Source: Gammaproteobacteria bacterium HGW-Gammaproteobacteria-4 (GTDB taxonomy: Bacteria; Pseudomonadota; Gammaproteobacteria; Xanthomonadales; Xanthomonadaceae). From it: DNA of 61,509 bases. How positions within the stretch are numbered: the stretch's first letter is position 1; each line of letters begins with the position of its first letter. Both the position numbers and the translations under genes were made by a program. Of this stretch, positions 32,440 to 42,191 are shown in pieces. The notes beneath the pieces are model-generated. The model was given only the letters and a program-made list of their open reading frames with translations. It was not told where the DNA came from and made no database searches. Where the stretch lies: assembly GCA_002839995.1 (NCBI GenBank), contig PGZC01000024.1:1-61509 (forward strand), read 5' to 3'.

Positions 32440-33618
32440 TCAGGCACCGGTACCAACAGGTTCCTTCGCGAGCGCGGTGCGGCCACGGCCATCCGCTTTG
32501 GCTTGATACAGCGCGCGGTCGGCACGCGCCATGGTGGCGCGCAGGTCGCTGTCGGCGCGACTGACGGCAGCCAGACCAATCGATACCGAGAGACGCGGCG
32601 ACGGCTGTCCATTGGCCGTCAACGCCTGGCATTCGCGGATGATGCGGTTTGCCACGTCGCGGGCCACACCAGCGTCGGCGTCGGGCAGAAACAGCGCAAA
32701 CTCCTCGCCTCCGACGCGGCCGAACACATCGCTCGGGCGCTTGCTGGATTGCACCAACTTCGCGAATGCGATCAACGCATGGTCGCCCGCCTCGTGGCCG
32801 AGGGTATCGTTGATTTGCTTGAAATGATCCAGATCCAGCATCAGCAGACAGGCGGGTTGCCGCGTTCGGCCGGCGGCACGCCACAGCACCTGCGCTTCCA
32901 GCAGAAAGCTGCGTCGGTTGAGCACGCCGGTCAGCTCGTCGCGATAGGCCAGTTCCTGCAAACGGGCACGCAGCCTGTTCTCGTTGCTGTGCGTCGCAAA
33001 ATATTGGCGCCGGGCGCGATGCAGTTGCCAGGAAACGATGGCGCCGATGATGATCGCCAGCGCATAGGTCGCCGATGTCTGGATCAGGGTCTGGGTGGGC
33101 AGCGGCGTGCGCAGCGCCAGCACGGTAAAAAAGTCGCTGCCGGTAAGCAGGGCGGCGGATAAAAACTGCAAGTTGAAACGATTCCGGAAGAACACGAACA
33201 GCAGCAGGATCAGCATCGGCGAGGTGCCCAGGAAGCCAAAATGCCCGCTCGGGCGATGGGCGATGGTGAAGAAGTTGCTGAGTATCGCGAGCAGCACCCA
33301 AGCCAACATCAAGGCATCGTACTGCGATGCATTGCGAACGCGCGCGAACAGCATCATCACCAGGATCGATACACCGGCAAAACCGAACCGCGCTTCGAGC
33401 AGCAAATCGGCCTGCTCCGGCGTCTGGAACATCAGGTCGAAGACGCTGAATGTCGCCTTGAAGAAGACGAACACCGCGATGGCGATGATCGCATCGCGTC
33501 GATCCTGGGCCAGGAAATACGTGCGGTAGCCAGCCTCCGTGGCACGGTCAGCAAAAGGCAGGCCGCTCACGGCCTGGTCGTTTTCGCTGCTGCGCGATCC
33601 TTGCATCTCGGTATCCAA
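32440..33618 (-). CDS. Membrane-bound diguanylate cyclase (GGDEF)
   Basis: A 392-residue protein. Residues about 40-205 hold six hydrophobic segments; the rest is a GGDEF domain opening with LAYRDELTGVLNRRSFLLEA. The active-site loop reads GGEEF. An RPSD sequence five residues before it is a complete RxxD inhibitory site for product feedback by cyclic di-GMP. No EAL or PAS domain is present, so the input is probably sensed by the membrane part. Start taken as the first ATG; a second lies four codons later. It is divergent from the exported protein that follows. Confidence 0.92.
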   Translation of the reverse strand: MDTEMQGSRSSENDQAVSGLPFADRATEAGYRTYFLAQDRRDAIIAIAVFVFFKATFSVFDLMFQTPEQADLLLEARFGFAGVSILVMMLFARVRNASQYDALMLAWVLLAILSNFFTIAHRPSGHFGFLGTSPMLILLLFVFFRNRFNLQFLSAALLTGSDFFTVLALRTPLPTQTLIQTSATYALAIIIGAIVSWQLHRARRQYFATHSNENRLRARLQELAYRDELTGVLNRRSFLLEAQVLWRAAGRTRQPACLLMLDLDHFKQINDTLGHEAGDHALIAFAKLVQSSKRPSDVFGRVGGEEFALFLPDADAGVARDVANRIIRECQALTANGQPSPRLSVSIGLAAVSRADSDLRATMARADRALYQAKADGRGRTALAKEPVGTGA

Positions 33619-33743
33619 TTCGGATCACCACGTCGACAGGATGCCCGATTATGGCACGGCGGCATGGCGGTGCAGTTGCGGTCACTACCCACAGCGCCGG
33701 CACCGCCGTATCCTGCACGTTGGCAGTCAGGCGGAAGACGGTG

Positions 33744-34511
33744 ATGGCGATGAAAGTGATGAACGCGCTGGTACGGATGTTGCTGATCGCGGTGCTGGGC
33801 TATTCTGCATCGGCCAATGCGAGCGCCCAAGATCGCGTTGACGAACCACCGGAGTTGTACCGGGTCAGCACCCTGCGCGCCGCACCCGGTGCGCTAGTCG
33901 ACGTGCTGGCGCTTTACGCCGATGCCGCTGCGGCTGGGCATTGGCAAGGATTGGGCGATGCCGAACCGATGTTGATGCGTCACTCGCAGGGCGATCAATG
34001 GGATGTGTTGGTGCTGCAGCCGCTGGGCAGCTATGCCGACTATTACGCACGCAAGCGCGTGACACAGCGTGACGCGGCCGGCGAGGCCGCATTCCGGCAG
34101 GCGCTGAACAAGCTGGTGGTTTTTCGCGAGGATTTGTTCGCGTATGGGCCGCCACGTGAACAGGTGCAGGCGGCGTATGCGGGGAACGGATTTTTCCATG
34201 TCGAGATGTTTGCCGCACTGGCCGGCAAGCACGATGCGCTATTGCAGCAGCGGCATATGGAAAATACGTATCTGCGCGCGATCAACAGCCGCCCCAACCT
34301 GATCTGGGTGGGCGATCAGGGCAGCGATGTCGATGTGTTCACCATCGGTTTTTATCCGTCCATCGTCGAGTTCGCGGCGCCGGCGCCGGTGACCGCCGAG
34401 CAGGCCGAGGCGGCAGCGAAAGCAAGCGGCTTCGAAGGAAGGGCGTTCATCGGCACCTACCTGCGCGAGCTGCTGCAAAGCCATCACGACACGTTGGCAG
34501 TGAAGCCTTGA
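33744..34511 (+). CDS. Exported protein of unknown function
   Basis: A 255-residue protein with a signal peptide (MNALVRMLLIAVLGYSASAN, cleavage probably near ASAQ). The mature part has two related-looking blocks, ELYRVSTLRAAPGALVDVLA and NGFFHVEMFAALAGKHDALL, each followed by a stretch ending in W- or IGF-containing strands. This could be a duplicated dimeric alpha-beta barrel fold, but I do not recognise a named family. No metal or catalytic motif is evident. Start at 33744, with an alternative ATG at 33750. Confidence 0.65.
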   Translation: MAMKVMNALVRMLLIAVLGYSASANASAQDRVDEPPELYRVSTLRAAPGALVDVLALYADAAAAGHWQGLGDAEPMLMRHSQGDQWDVLVLQPLGSYADYYARKRVTQRDAAGEAAFRQALNKLVVFREDLFAYGPPREQVQAAYAGNGFFHVEMFAALAGKHDALLQQRHMENTYLRAINSRPNLIWVGDQGSDVDVFTIGFYPSIVEFAAPAPVTAEQAEAAAKASGFEGRAFIGTYLRELLQSHHDTLAVKP

Positions 34512-34970
34512 GGAAACAATGGCCGAAACCGGGTTACACCGGCATTGCCGTAATTTTGTAGCCCGGGTTAGCGCGAAGCGCGTAACCCGGGACCGCGGGT
34601 TAGGGAACCTCTGATTAAGCCACATCTGGCGTCATTGCGAGCGTAGCGAAGCAATCCAGCGTCTTGATTCTCCGAGTATTTCTGGATTGCCACGTCGCTC
34701 CGCTCCTCGCAATGCCGAAGCACATGGATGTGCAAGTGCCGCGAGCGCGTGGAAGCGCAGGAGCGGCCGGCCCTGCGGCATCAACCCCCGGGTTTCGGCC
34801 CGTTGGGCCTCTACCCCCGGGTTTCGCCGCTGCGCGGCTCTACCCGGGCTACATCCAGTTGTGTGTTCACGAATGAATCAAGGTCGGCTTGATCTGGCTC
34901 AGGTGCGGTGCGGGTTGACGGCGGGACAATGGCGCCATTCGGCCGATAGCGGCCCATTTTGGAGCGTGTC
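34512..34970. repeat. Cluster of palindromic repeats between two genes
   Basis: No gene is seen. GTAGCCCGGGTTAGCGCGAA..GCGTAACCCGGG (34558-34591) is a hairpin. A MITE-like copy (34603-34714, start GGGAACCTCTGATTAAG) follows, lacking its right terminal repeat. Then come CCCGGGTTTCGGCCCGTTGG and CCCGGGTTTCGCCGCTGCGC units (34787-34852) of the kind seen at 12.7 kb. The promoter of the next gene should lie in the last 100 bases. Confidence 0.75.
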
Positions 34971-36158
34971 ATGAGCCTCAACCGTGTGCGGTACGTATTG
35001 CCGCTCGCCATTGCCAGCGTGCTGGCAGCGCATCCCGTCCTGGCGCAAAACGCGACATCGGGCCCGACCCTGGATCTGCGCTACCGTTACGAAAATGTCG
35101 ATGATGACGCCTTCGCGCGCAACGCCAATGCACACACCCTGCGCGCTCGCTTTGGTTACCGTTGGGTGGCCTCGCCACGCTGGACCGTGTTTGCCGAGGG
35201 CGATTACGTGGAGGGGTTGTTCGACGCGAATTACAACAGCACCACCAACGGCAATACGGCGTTTCCGGTGGTGGCCGACCCCGACGCCACCGAGCTCAAC
35301 CAGGCTTACCTGAGCTTCGCCGATGCCGGGTTCAAGGCCACGGCGGGCCGGCAGCGGTTGATCTTCGACAATCACCGGTTTATCGGCAATGTCGGTTGGC
35401 GCCAGAACGAGCAAACCTTCGATGCGCTGGATCTGAGTTACGCGCTGAGCAGCAACGGGCCGAGTCTGCGCTACGCCTACCTCGACCGCGCGCACCGGAT
35501 TTTTGGCGACGACAGCGCGCAGGGCGAGTGGAATCTCGATACCCACGCGTTCCAGGTCAATCAGGCGTTGCCGGTGGGCAGCATCACCGGTTACGCGTAT
35601 CTGATCGACAACCAGGATGTCGCCACCGGTTCGCTGGCCACCTACGGCCTGCGCTGGACCGGCAGCCAGGCGCTGTCGCCGGATCTGAAGCTGGGCTGGT
35701 CGCTGGAGGCGGCGAAGCAGAAGGATCATGCCGACAACCCGCAGCAGGTGAGTGCCGATTACCTGTTCATCGAACCGACGCTTGGCTACGGTGCGTTCAC
35801 CGCGAAGGCCGGATATGAGCGACTGGAAGGCAACGGCGCGGTGGCGTTCCAGACGCCATTGGCCACTCTGCACGCGTTCAATGGCTGGGCGGATCGTTTT
35901 CTGAGCACGCCCGGCAATGGTCTGGAAGATGTTTACGTCGGTGTCGGCGGCAAGCATGGCCAGTGGAACTGGCAGGCGCTGTGGCATGATTTTTCGGCCG
36001 ATCGCGGCAGCGCGGATTACGGTACCGAGTTCGATGCGCAAATCGGATACGCCTTCACCCCGGCGATCAACGGCCTGGTCAAACTCGCCGACTATCGCAG
36101 CGATGGTTTTTCCAGCGATGAAACCAAACTCTGGTTGAGCCTGGAATATCGTTACTGA
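34971..36158 (+). CDS. Outer-membrane beta-barrel protein, alginate-export/porin-like, copy 1
   Basis: A 395-residue protein with a signal peptide ending near HPVLAQN. The mature part is made of alternating strands and ends LWLSLEYRY, with the C-terminal aromatic typical of BAM substrates. LDLRYRYENVDDDAFARNAN, TLRARFGYRW and ATAGRQRLIFDNHRFIGNVG resemble alginate-export family porins. The start has TTGGAG eight bases before the ATG. A paralog with many identical blocks (GNVGWRQNEQTFDA, QTPLATLHAFNGWADRF) lies at 38.0 kb beyond the chemoreceptor. Substrate is unknown. Confidence 0.82.
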   Translation: MSLNRVRYVLPLAIASVLAAHPVLAQNATSGPTLDLRYRYENVDDDAFARNANAHTLRARFGYRWVASPRWTVFAEGDYVEGLFDANYNSTTNGNTAFPVVADPDATELNQAYLSFADAGFKATAGRQRLIFDNHRFIGNVGWRQNEQTFDALDLSYALSSNGPSLRYAYLDRAHRIFGDDSAQGEWNLDTHAFQVNQALPVGSITGYAYLIDNQDVATGSLATYGLRWTGSQALSPDLKLGWSLEAAKQKDHADNPQQVSADYLFIEPTLGYGAFTAKAGYERLEGNGAVAFQTPLATLHAFNGWADRFLSTPGNGLEDVYVGVGGKHGQWNWQALWHDFSADRGSADYGTEFDAQIGYAFTPAINGLVKLADYRSDGFSSDETKLWLSLEYRY

Positions 36159-36353
36159 GCCCGGGATCCGCCCGCGCCGGGCCGGCTGCTGAAACCATGA
36201 CGCGCATTGCGTATATGGAAAGAACATTCATACGCATTTGCGTTGCGTGAAATCGATCACGCACGACACACGGAAGTTCGTCAATGATGATTCCCACGTG
36301 ATTGACGATCACGCACTCGCCGCAAGCGGGATGCGTGGCGCATAACTGGGGAT

Positions 36354-37994
36354 ATGTCAATGAAGATTGCTGACGTGCGCGTAGGCGTGCGGCTGGGGGT
36401 GGCGTTTGCTCTGGTCGTTATTTTTATCGTGTCGATCGGGTTGCTGGGCCAGTTGCAGATGCAACGCCAGGTCGACGTGATCGATCGCTTTCATCGGCAC
36501 CCATACACGGTCAGGACGGCTTTGTTGCTCATCGATGCGAATATCGCGCGCATGCATCGTTCGATGAAGGATGTCGCGTTGTCCAGCGACGAGACCTCGT
36601 TGAATGCGTCAGCGGCGCTGGTTGCCGGCTATGACGCGGAGGTGATGAAGCAGTTCGAGCAGGTCTACGAGCGCTTTCTCGGCGACAAGACCAAGATCGA
36701 TGCCCTGCGCGAGACGTTTGTGGCATGGCAGCCGATACGCAACCGGGTCGTCGAGTTCGTTCGAGCCGGCGACAGAGCCGCCGCGGTGGCAATCACCCGC
36801 AACGAAGGTGCGGCGCATGTCGCCCGTATCGAGCACGATATGGAGGAGATCAACACGTTCGCAGACGGACGTGCCAGCGCGTTTGTCGCTGAGGCTGGAA
36901 CTGCGGTGACACGCGCGATGTGGTTGTCGTGGGTGGTTGTTGCTGCGGCGGCGGGCTTGGCGGGGTTGTTGGCGTGGTTGATTACTCGAAGCGTCACGCT
37001 GCCGCTGCGAAGGGCGGTGAAGATTGCCACTGACGTTGCCGCAGGCGACCTTACTGGTGAAGTAGGTATTCATGGCTCGGACGAAACCGGGCAGGTGCTC
37101 GCTGCCCTGCACGCCATGAGCGTGAAGCTGGCGGGTGTGGTCGGAGACGTGCGCGGCAGCGCAATGACGGTGGGTACCGCAGCGCAACAGATCGCGCAAG
37201 GCAATAACGATCTGTCGCAACGGGCGCAGTCGCAGGCGGCGGCGCTTGAGGAAACGGCGTGCAGCATGGAAGAGATGACGGCAACCGTCCGCCAGACCGC
37301 CAATAACGCGCGGATTGCGGATCAGGTGGCGTCCGGCTCGGCGGAGCAGGCCGGTCGTGGACGCGAGGTGGTTACGGCGGCGATGGAAGCGATGAGCGAC
37401 ATCAATGAATCGTCACGCCGAATCGCCGACATCATTTCGGTGATCGACGAAATCGCGTTTCAGACCAATTTGCTCGCGCTCAACGCGGCAGTGGAGGCGG
37501 CGCGTGCGGGCGAGCTGGGACGAGGCTTTGCGGTGGTCGCCTCGGAAGTACGCACATTGGCGCAGCGCTCAGCGTCTGCCGCCAAGGACATCAAGGGGCT
37601 CATCGGCGACGCGGAAGCGAAGGTTGTCCGGGGCGCTTCGCTGGTTGACGAAACCGGGCGCGTGCTGATGCAGATCCTTGACGGGGTGGGCAAGGTCAAC
37701 GCGGTCGTCGCGGAAATCGCAACCGCCACTCAGGAGCAATCCAGCGGCATCGACCAGGTCAACAAGGCCGTCATGCAGATGGACGAATTGACACAAAACA
37801 ACGCATCGTTGGTCGAGGAGGCTGCCGCGGCAAGCGAAACATTGCTGGATCAGGCCAATGGCCTGATCGATGCCATCGCTTATTTCCGGATCGCCCGATC
37901 CGACGTGGCGGTCGCGACGCGTGGGAACTCGGCAACGCGGGATATCGACGATGCGTTGTCCGCCGATGCGGGGCTGAGTCCCGGTATCGCCTGA
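36354..37994 (+). CDS. Methyl-accepting chemotaxis protein with four-helix-bundle sensor
   Basis: A 546-residue chemoreceptor. TM1 is at residues 12-32, a periplasmic helical region of the 4HB_MCP type follows to about 185, TM2 at 188-212, then HAMP (about 212-265). The cytoplasmic signalling tip is [20 protein letters not shown]. The C-terminus (GLSPGIA) lacks the NWETF pentapeptide that binds CheR. No che genes are in the window. It lies between two homologous outer-membrane barrels on the same strand, so it may respond to what they import; that is inferred. The intergenic 195 bases upstream hold no recognised operator. Confidence 0.95.
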   Translation: MSMKIADVRVGVRLGVAFALVVIFIVSIGLLGQLQMQRQVDVIDRFHRHPYTVRTALLLIDANIARMHRSMKDVALSSDETSLNASAALVAGYDAEVMKQFEQVYERFLGDKTKIDALRETFVAWQPIRNRVVEFVRAGDRAAAVAITRNEGAAHVARIEHDMEEINTFADGRASAFVAEAGTAVTRAMWLSWVVVAAAAGLAGLLAWLITRSVTLPLRRAVKIATDVAAGDLTGEVGIHGSDETGQVLAALHAMSVKLAGVVGDVRGSAMTVGTAAQQIAQGNNDLSQRAQSQAAALEETACSMEEMTATVRQTANNARIADQVASGSAEQAGRGREVVTAAMEAMSDINESSRRIADIISVIDEIAFQTNLLALNAAVEAARAGELGRGFAVVASEVRTLAQRSASAAKDIKGLIGDAEAKVVRGASLVDETGRVLMQILDGVGKVNAVVAEIATATQEQSSGIDQVNKAVMQMDELTQNNASLVEEAAAASETLLDQANGLIDAIAYFRIARSDVAVATRGNSATRDIDDALSADAGLSPGIA

Positions 37995-38020
37995 CGCTTC
38001 GATCACAGTCAAAGGGGGCG

Positions 38021-39238
38021 ATGATGTCCAGCCAATGGCAGGCATGTGGTTTGCTGCGCACGGTTCGAACGGTGCTGGTTCTGGTTGCTGGCGCCATGGT
38101 CGTGCCGATGCCGGTTCAAGCGCAATCGCAGGCGGGCGATCCATTGTTCGAACTGCGGGTACGGCATGAATCCGTCGATGAGCAGGGGTTTTCCCGCGAC
38201 GCGGGTGCAACCACGTTGCGCGCCCGCTTCGGATGGCGGCAGCATCTGGCTTCGCGTTGGACGATACTCGCCGAGGGCGAATACATCGCGCACCTGCTGG
38301 ACGAAAACTTCAACAGCACCACCAACGGCAAAACCCGGTTCCCTGTGGTCGCCGATCCGGATGCGACCGAACTCAATCAGGCGTTTGTCGGTTACGCCGA
38401 TGACGTATTCAATGCCAGGCTAGGCCGTCAGCGCGTACAGTTCGACAACCTGCGGTTCATTGCCAATGTCGGCTGGCGGCAGAACGAGCAGACCTTTGAT
38501 GCATTCGATGCGAGCTGGCGTCTGGGCGAACACGGGCCGACGCTGCGCTATGCGTACCTCGATCGCGTGCATCGCGTGCTGGGGGATCGCAATCCGCAAG
38601 GCGAGTGGGATCTGGACGGGCACGCGATCCACATCGGCGTCGCGTTGCCGCTAGGCACCGTGGCCGGGTACGCCTATCTCATCGATAACCGCAATGTCGT
38701 TGCGGGCTCGACCGCTACCTACGGATTGCGTTGGAGCGGGACAATCGATGGGCCCGCATTCGCCTCGAAGTTCGCGTGGCTGGTCGAGGCCGCGCAACAA
38801 CGCGATTACGCGCGTAACCCGGAGCGGTTCAGCGTTGCTTACTGGCGCATCGAGCCGACTCTGACGTGGGGCGCGATATCGACCCTGATCGGCTACGAAC
38901 GGCTGGGCAGCAACGGCTCCGTGGGGTTGCAGACGCCGCTCGCGACACTGCACGCGTTCAATGGCTGGGCCGATCGCTTTACGACGACGCCGACGCGTGG
39001 GCTGGAAGATGCCTGGCTGGGACTGGAGGGGCGGCACGGGGTCTGGCGTTGGCAGGCGGTATGGCACGACTATTCCGCTGCGGCAGGCGGCGAGGCCTAT
39101 GGCAACGAGATCGATTTGATGCTCGGCCGCGATTTGGGGCATGGCATGGCGGTGATGTTGAAATACGCCGACTATGACAGCAGCGGATTTTCCACCGATG
39201 TCCGCAAGGCGTGGCTCAATTTCGAGTTCAAATACTGA
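38021..39238 (+). CDS. Outer-membrane beta-barrel protein, alginate-export/porin-like, copy 2
   Basis: A 405-residue paralog of the barrel at 34971. It shares NSTTNGKTRFPVVADPDATE, FIANVGWRQNEQTFDAFDAS, GTVAGYAYLIDNR and QTPLATLHAFNGWADRF, and ends WLNFEFKY with the terminal aromatic. A signal peptide ends near PVQAQSQ. The start follows AAAGGGGGCG. It begins 26 bases after the chemoreceptor stop, so the two are probably co-transcribed. Confidence 0.82.
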   Translation: MMSSQWQACGLLRTVRTVLVLVAGAMVVPMPVQAQSQAGDPLFELRVRHESVDEQGFSRDAGATTLRARFGWRQHLASRWTILAEGEYIAHLLDENFNSTTNGKTRFPVVADPDATELNQAFVGYADDVFNARLGRQRVQFDNLRFIANVGWRQNEQTFDAFDASWRLGEHGPTLRYAYLDRVHRVLGDRNPQGEWDLDGHAIHIGVALPLGTVAGYAYLIDNRNVVAGSTATYGLRWSGTIDGPAFASKFAWLVEAAQQRDYARNPERFSVAYWRIEPTLTWGAISTLIGYERLGSNGSVGLQTPLATLHAFNGWADRFTTTPTRGLEDAWLGLEGRHGVWRWQAVWHDYSAAAGGEAYGNEIDLMLGRDLGHGMAVMLKYADYDSSGFSTDVRKAWLNFEFKY

Positions 39239-39253
39239 CCATCGCCCGTCTCA

Positions 39254-39297
39254 GCGCCTGGCGACGCGCATGGCTTGGCGCGCGGAAAACCAGGCGC
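39254..39297. terminator. Possible bidirectional terminator between converging genes
   Basis: GCGCCTGG (39254-39261) and CCAGGCGC (39290-39297) form an 8-base perfect inverted repeat with a 28-base loop, in the 64-base gap between the converging barrel gene and rapZ. There is no T run, so intrinsic termination is uncertain. Confidence 0.35.
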
Positions 39298-39302
39298 CAC
39301 GT

Positions 39303-40175
39303 TCAACCGAGTTCGCGGTGATGACAGGCTGCGCCGGGATAGCCATGCTGGCGGTAGTGTTCGGCCAGCGTTTCGGCCAGATACACCGAGCGGTGCCGGC
39401 CACCGGTGCAGCCCATGGCGATGGTGAGGTAGCTGCGGGTACTGCCGCGCTTGAATGCGGGCAGCCAGTTGTCGATGAAGCCGATCACCTGGTTGCGATA
39501 GGCCACGACTTCGGGCTGTGCCTCCAGATGCGCGCGGACTTCGTGGTCGCGTCCGGACAACGGTCGCAGGCGCACATCCCAGTGCGGGTTGGGCAGGCAG
39601 CGGGTGTCGAATACGAAATCGGCGTCGTTGGGGATGCCGTGGCGGTAGGCGAAGGATTCGAACATCAGGTTCAATCCTTCCCGGTCGGTCAGGCCGAGTT
39701 CGGCAATCACTTGCCGTCGCAACTGGTGTACGTTGAGTTGCGAGGTGTCGATTACGTGATCGGCGATGGCGCGCAGTGGGGCGAGTTGGACGCGTTCGCG
39801 TTCGATGGCTTCGCCCAACGGGCAGCCATCGGCGCTGAGCGGGTGGCGGCGCCGGGTTTCGGCGTAACGGCGCACCAGGATGTCGCTCTGGGCTTCAAAA
39901 AAAACCAGGCGATAATCGAAGCCAAGCGCTGCCACCTGCGCCAACCAGTGCGGTAGCTGCGCCAGATCGTCGGCATTGCGAATGTCGATGCTCACGGCAA
40001 GGCCACCCAGCCACAATTCCGGTCGTGCCTTGCCCTTGACCAGCGCCGGCAGCAACTGCGCCGGCAGGTTGTCGACGCTGTAATGGCCGAGGTCCTCGAG
40101 CGTGCGCAGCGCGACACTCTTGCCGGAACCGGACAGTCCGCTGACCACGATCAGACGAGGGCGCACGGTTGACAT
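39303..40175 (-). CDS. rapZ: RNase adapter protein RapZ
   Basis: A 290-residue P-loop protein: VVSGLSGSGKSVALRTLEDL near the N-terminus, a NLMFESFAYRHGIPNDADFV block, and the C-terminal GCTGGRHRSVYLAETLAEHY of the RNA- and ligand-binding half. In E. coli it senses glucosamine-6-phosphate and steers RNase E to the GlmZ sRNA. It follows hprK by two bases, at the end of the rpoN block. The ptsH/npr gene usual after it is absent. Confidence 0.96.
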   Translation of the reverse strand: MSTVRPRLIVVSGLSGSGKSVALRTLEDLGHYSVDNLPAQLLPALVKGKARPELWLGGLAVSIDIRNADDLAQLPHWLAQVAALGFDYRLVFFEAQSDILVRRYAETRRRHPLSADGCPLGEAIERERVQLAPLRAIADHVIDTSQLNVHQLRRQVIAELGLTDREGLNLMFESFAYRHGIPNDADFVFDTRCLPNPHWDVRLRPLSGRDHEVRAHLEAQPEVVAYRNQVIGFIDNWLPAFKRGSTRSYLTIAMGCTGGRHRSVYLAETLAEHYRQHGYPGAACHHRELG

Positions 40176-40177
40176 GA

Positions 40178-41128
40178 TTATTCGCCTTGCTTGAGGTGCT
40201 GGGTATGGCGGGCGATGAAAGCATGCGCCGGATCGATCCCCTTGGAGCGCAGGATGTGCAGTCGTGCTGCGGCTTCCAGCAACACCGCCAGATTGCGCCC
40301 GGGCGCCACCGGCAGCGTGATGGTGGGCACGTCCATGTCGAGCACGCGGCGGCTGCTGGTGTCGCCAAGCAGACGCGACATGCCGGCATCCGTTGCGACC
40401 TCGCCGCTATAGCGGCTCAGGTGGACGATCAGGCGCAAATACTTGTTGCGCTTGACGGCAGTGTGGCCGAACATCTCGCGGATGTTGAGTATCCCCAGGC
40501 CGCGCACCTCGATCAGGTCGCGCAGTATCTCCGGGCAGGTGCCGTCGAGCACGTCCGGAGTGATCTGGGTGAACTCGGGGGCGTCGTCGGCGACCAGACG
40601 GTGGCCGCGGGTGATCAGTTCGAGAGCCAGCTCGCTTTTGCCGGCGCCGCTTTCGCCGGTGATCAGCACGCCGATGGAATAGACTTCCATGAACACGCCG
40701 TGCAGCGTGACCCGCGGCGCCAGCGCGCCAGCCAGATGGTACTGGAACAGGGTCAGCAGGTCGTGGCCGCGGCGCGGCGACACCCATAGCGGTATCCGCG
40801 CTTCTTCGGCAACCGCGAGCAGATCCGATGGGCAAGGCTGATCCTTGCTGATGACGAGCGCGAGTGGACCGAAGTTGACGATCTTCTGCAACGTGACCCA
40901 GCGTTGCGCGGCATCCAGTGCGTCGAGCCAGGCCAGTTCTTCAGTGCCAAGGATCTGCACTTTGTTGGGGTAAATGATGTTGAGGTAGCCTGCCAGCGAG
41001 GGGCGTCGGGCGGTGTGTTCATCGCCATCGAGGGCGCGCTCGCCGGCGGCGGTGCTGGCCAGCCAGCGCAGTTGCAATCGCTCACCGAGCGCGTCGAACA
41101 AATCGCGCGCGGTGATCCGGGCGCTCAT
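40178..41128 (-). CDS. hprK: HPr kinase/phosphorylase
   Basis: This 316-residue protein has the Walker A loop [20 protein letters not shown], the capping loop [20 protein letters not shown] and the C-terminal K4-type motif. It phosphorylates and dephosphorylates Ser46 of HPr in response to metabolic state. In the Xanthomonadales it belongs to the sigma-54/nitrogen-PTS cluster, as here. The start overlaps the ptsN stop (ATGA), and rapZ follows directly. Confidence 0.96.
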   Translation of the reverse strand: MSARITARDLFDALGERLQLRWLASTAAGERALDGDEHTARRPSLAGYLNIIYPNKVQILGTEELAWLDALDAAQRWVTLQKIVNFGPLALVISKDQPCPSDLLAVAEEARIPLWVSPRRGHDLLTLFQYHLAGALAPRVTLHGVFMEVYSIGVLITGESGAGKSELALELITRGHRLVADDAPEFTQITPDVLDGTCPEILRDLIEVRGLGILNIREMFGHTAVKRNKYLRLIVHLSRYSGEVATDAGMSRLLGDTSSRRVLDMDVPTITLPVAPGRNLAVLLEAAARLHILRSKGIDPAHAFIARHTQHLKQGE

Positions 41129-41598
41129 GCGGCGGCGTCGGAAGCCGGTTGCCAGTCGGAAAGCAGCCGGTACAGTGCTGCGGTGTCGGGTGCGGCGCGC
41201 AGTTTATCGCGCACCGTCTCGCGCGCGAACATGTCGGCCAGTTCCGCCAGCAACACCAGATGTTGGTGGGTGAAATGCTGCGGCACCGCCAGCGCGAATA
41301 TCAGGTCGACCGGCTGGCCGTCTGCGGCACCGAAATCGACCGGTTCGGACAGCCGCACGAAGGCGCCGATCGCTGCGTTCAACTGCGCGCAGCGGCCGTG
41401 CGGAATCGCCACCCCGTGGCCCAGCGCGGTCGAGCCCATGCGTTCGCGGGCGCACAGGTTGTCGAATATCGCGCGTTCCAGTTCGCCGCCGAGACTCTCG
41501 GAGAGCAGCGCTGCCAGATTCTCCAGCAGGCGCTTTTTGCTGGTAACCGCACGCTCGATGCGAACGCGGGACGGGCTGAGCAGATCGATCAGGTGCAT
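41125..41598 (-). CDS. ptsN: Nitrogen-regulatory PTS IIA protein
   Basis: This 157-residue protein begins [20 protein letters not shown], and the phosphorylatable histidine is in [15 protein letters not shown]-Ntr receives phosphate from HPr/NPr and regulates potassium transport, carbon storage and stress responses; in PHA producers it affects polymer accumulation. The ATG at 41598 is preferred over a TTG six codons earlier. The gene overlaps hprK by four bases. A structured 130-base gap separates it from hpf. Confidence 0.95.
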   Translation of the reverse strand: MHLIDLLSPSRVRIERAVTSKKRLLENLAALLSESLGGELERAIFDNLCARERMGSTALGHGVAIPHGRCAQLNAAIGAFVRLSEPVDFGAADGQPVDLIFALAVPQHFTHQHLVLLAELADMFARETVRDKLRAAPDTAALYRLLSDWQPASDAAA

Positions 41599-41674
41599 GT
41601 GCGGTGTTTGGGCCAATGGGAATGACGACGTAGCGATGCGTTGGGATCGATTTCGTGGCGAGGCGTCGGATGCC

Positions 41675-41724
41675 GCCGGCTTCAGCCGGGGGAGTCCCCG
41701 GCTGGAGACTCCCGCTGAATCGGC
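41675..41724. repeat. Imperfect hairpin between hpf and ptsN
   Basis: GCCGGCTTCAGCCGGGGGAG (from 41675) and GACTCCCGCTGAATCGGC (41707-41724) form an imperfect stem directly downstream of the hpf stop. It may attenuate readthrough from hpf into ptsN or stabilise the upstream message. No T run follows. Confidence 0.45.
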
Positions 41725-41729
41725 TACGC

Positions 41730-42056
41730 TCAGTCGACGCTGCCGGGATTGGCGGCGTTGCTGCCGCGGTGGTGGTCGGTGAGCTTTTCCTTGTGCTTGA
41801 TGACGATCCGGTCGAGTTTGTCGGCGAGCAGGTCGATCGCGGCGTACATGTCCGGTGAGCTGGCATTGGCAAACAGCGATTTACCGGGGACGCCTACCGT
41901 TGCCTCGGCGCGTTGCTCAAGCTTGTCGACCGTGAGAATGACGCGCAGGTCGAGGTGGTGATCGAAGTGCCGGGCGATGCGCTCAAGCTTGGTGTTGACG
42001 TAGTCGTTGAGTGCCGGGGTGACATCGACTTGATGGCCGGTGATTTCGATCCGCAT
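41730..42056 (-). CDS. hpf: Ribosome hibernation promoting factor, short type
   Basis: A 108-residue protein of the HPF/YfiA family: MRIEITGHQVDVTPALNDYV, then LRVILTVDKLEQRAEATV, DMYAAIDLLADKLDRIVIKH and a short polar tail. It binds the 30S subunit in stationary phase and promotes 100S dimers. Its place after rpoN is conserved in gammaproteobacteria. A GGAG lies upstream of the ATG. The length excludes the long HPF form. Confidence 0.95.
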   Translation of the reverse strand: MRIEITGHQVDVTPALNDYVNTKLERIARHFDHHLDLRVILTVDKLEQRAEATVGVPGKSLFANASSPDMYAAIDLLADKLDRIVIKHKEKLTDHHRGSNAANPGSVD

Positions 42057-42191
42057 GGGTGGCTCCTTTCGCGATTTGGGGCTGCAGGTTCCGGCATGGC
42101 CGGGCTACAGCCCGCTCATGCCGCGGTCGCCCGACGGGAGTAAAACCGCCGTGCTTGATTCATGGATGGGGGTGGGCAATGGCGCTTCAAG

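Noticed and set aside
34889-34902. FNR-like sequence TTGATCTGGCTCAG upstream of the first outer-membrane barrel
   Set aside because: Only the left half-site is good; the right half departs from ATCAA too much.
36159-36353. Operator or small RNA in the gap before the chemoreceptor
   Set aside because: Several short ATCAC/GTGAT repeats occur but do not form a convincing symmetric site or a hairpin with a terminator.
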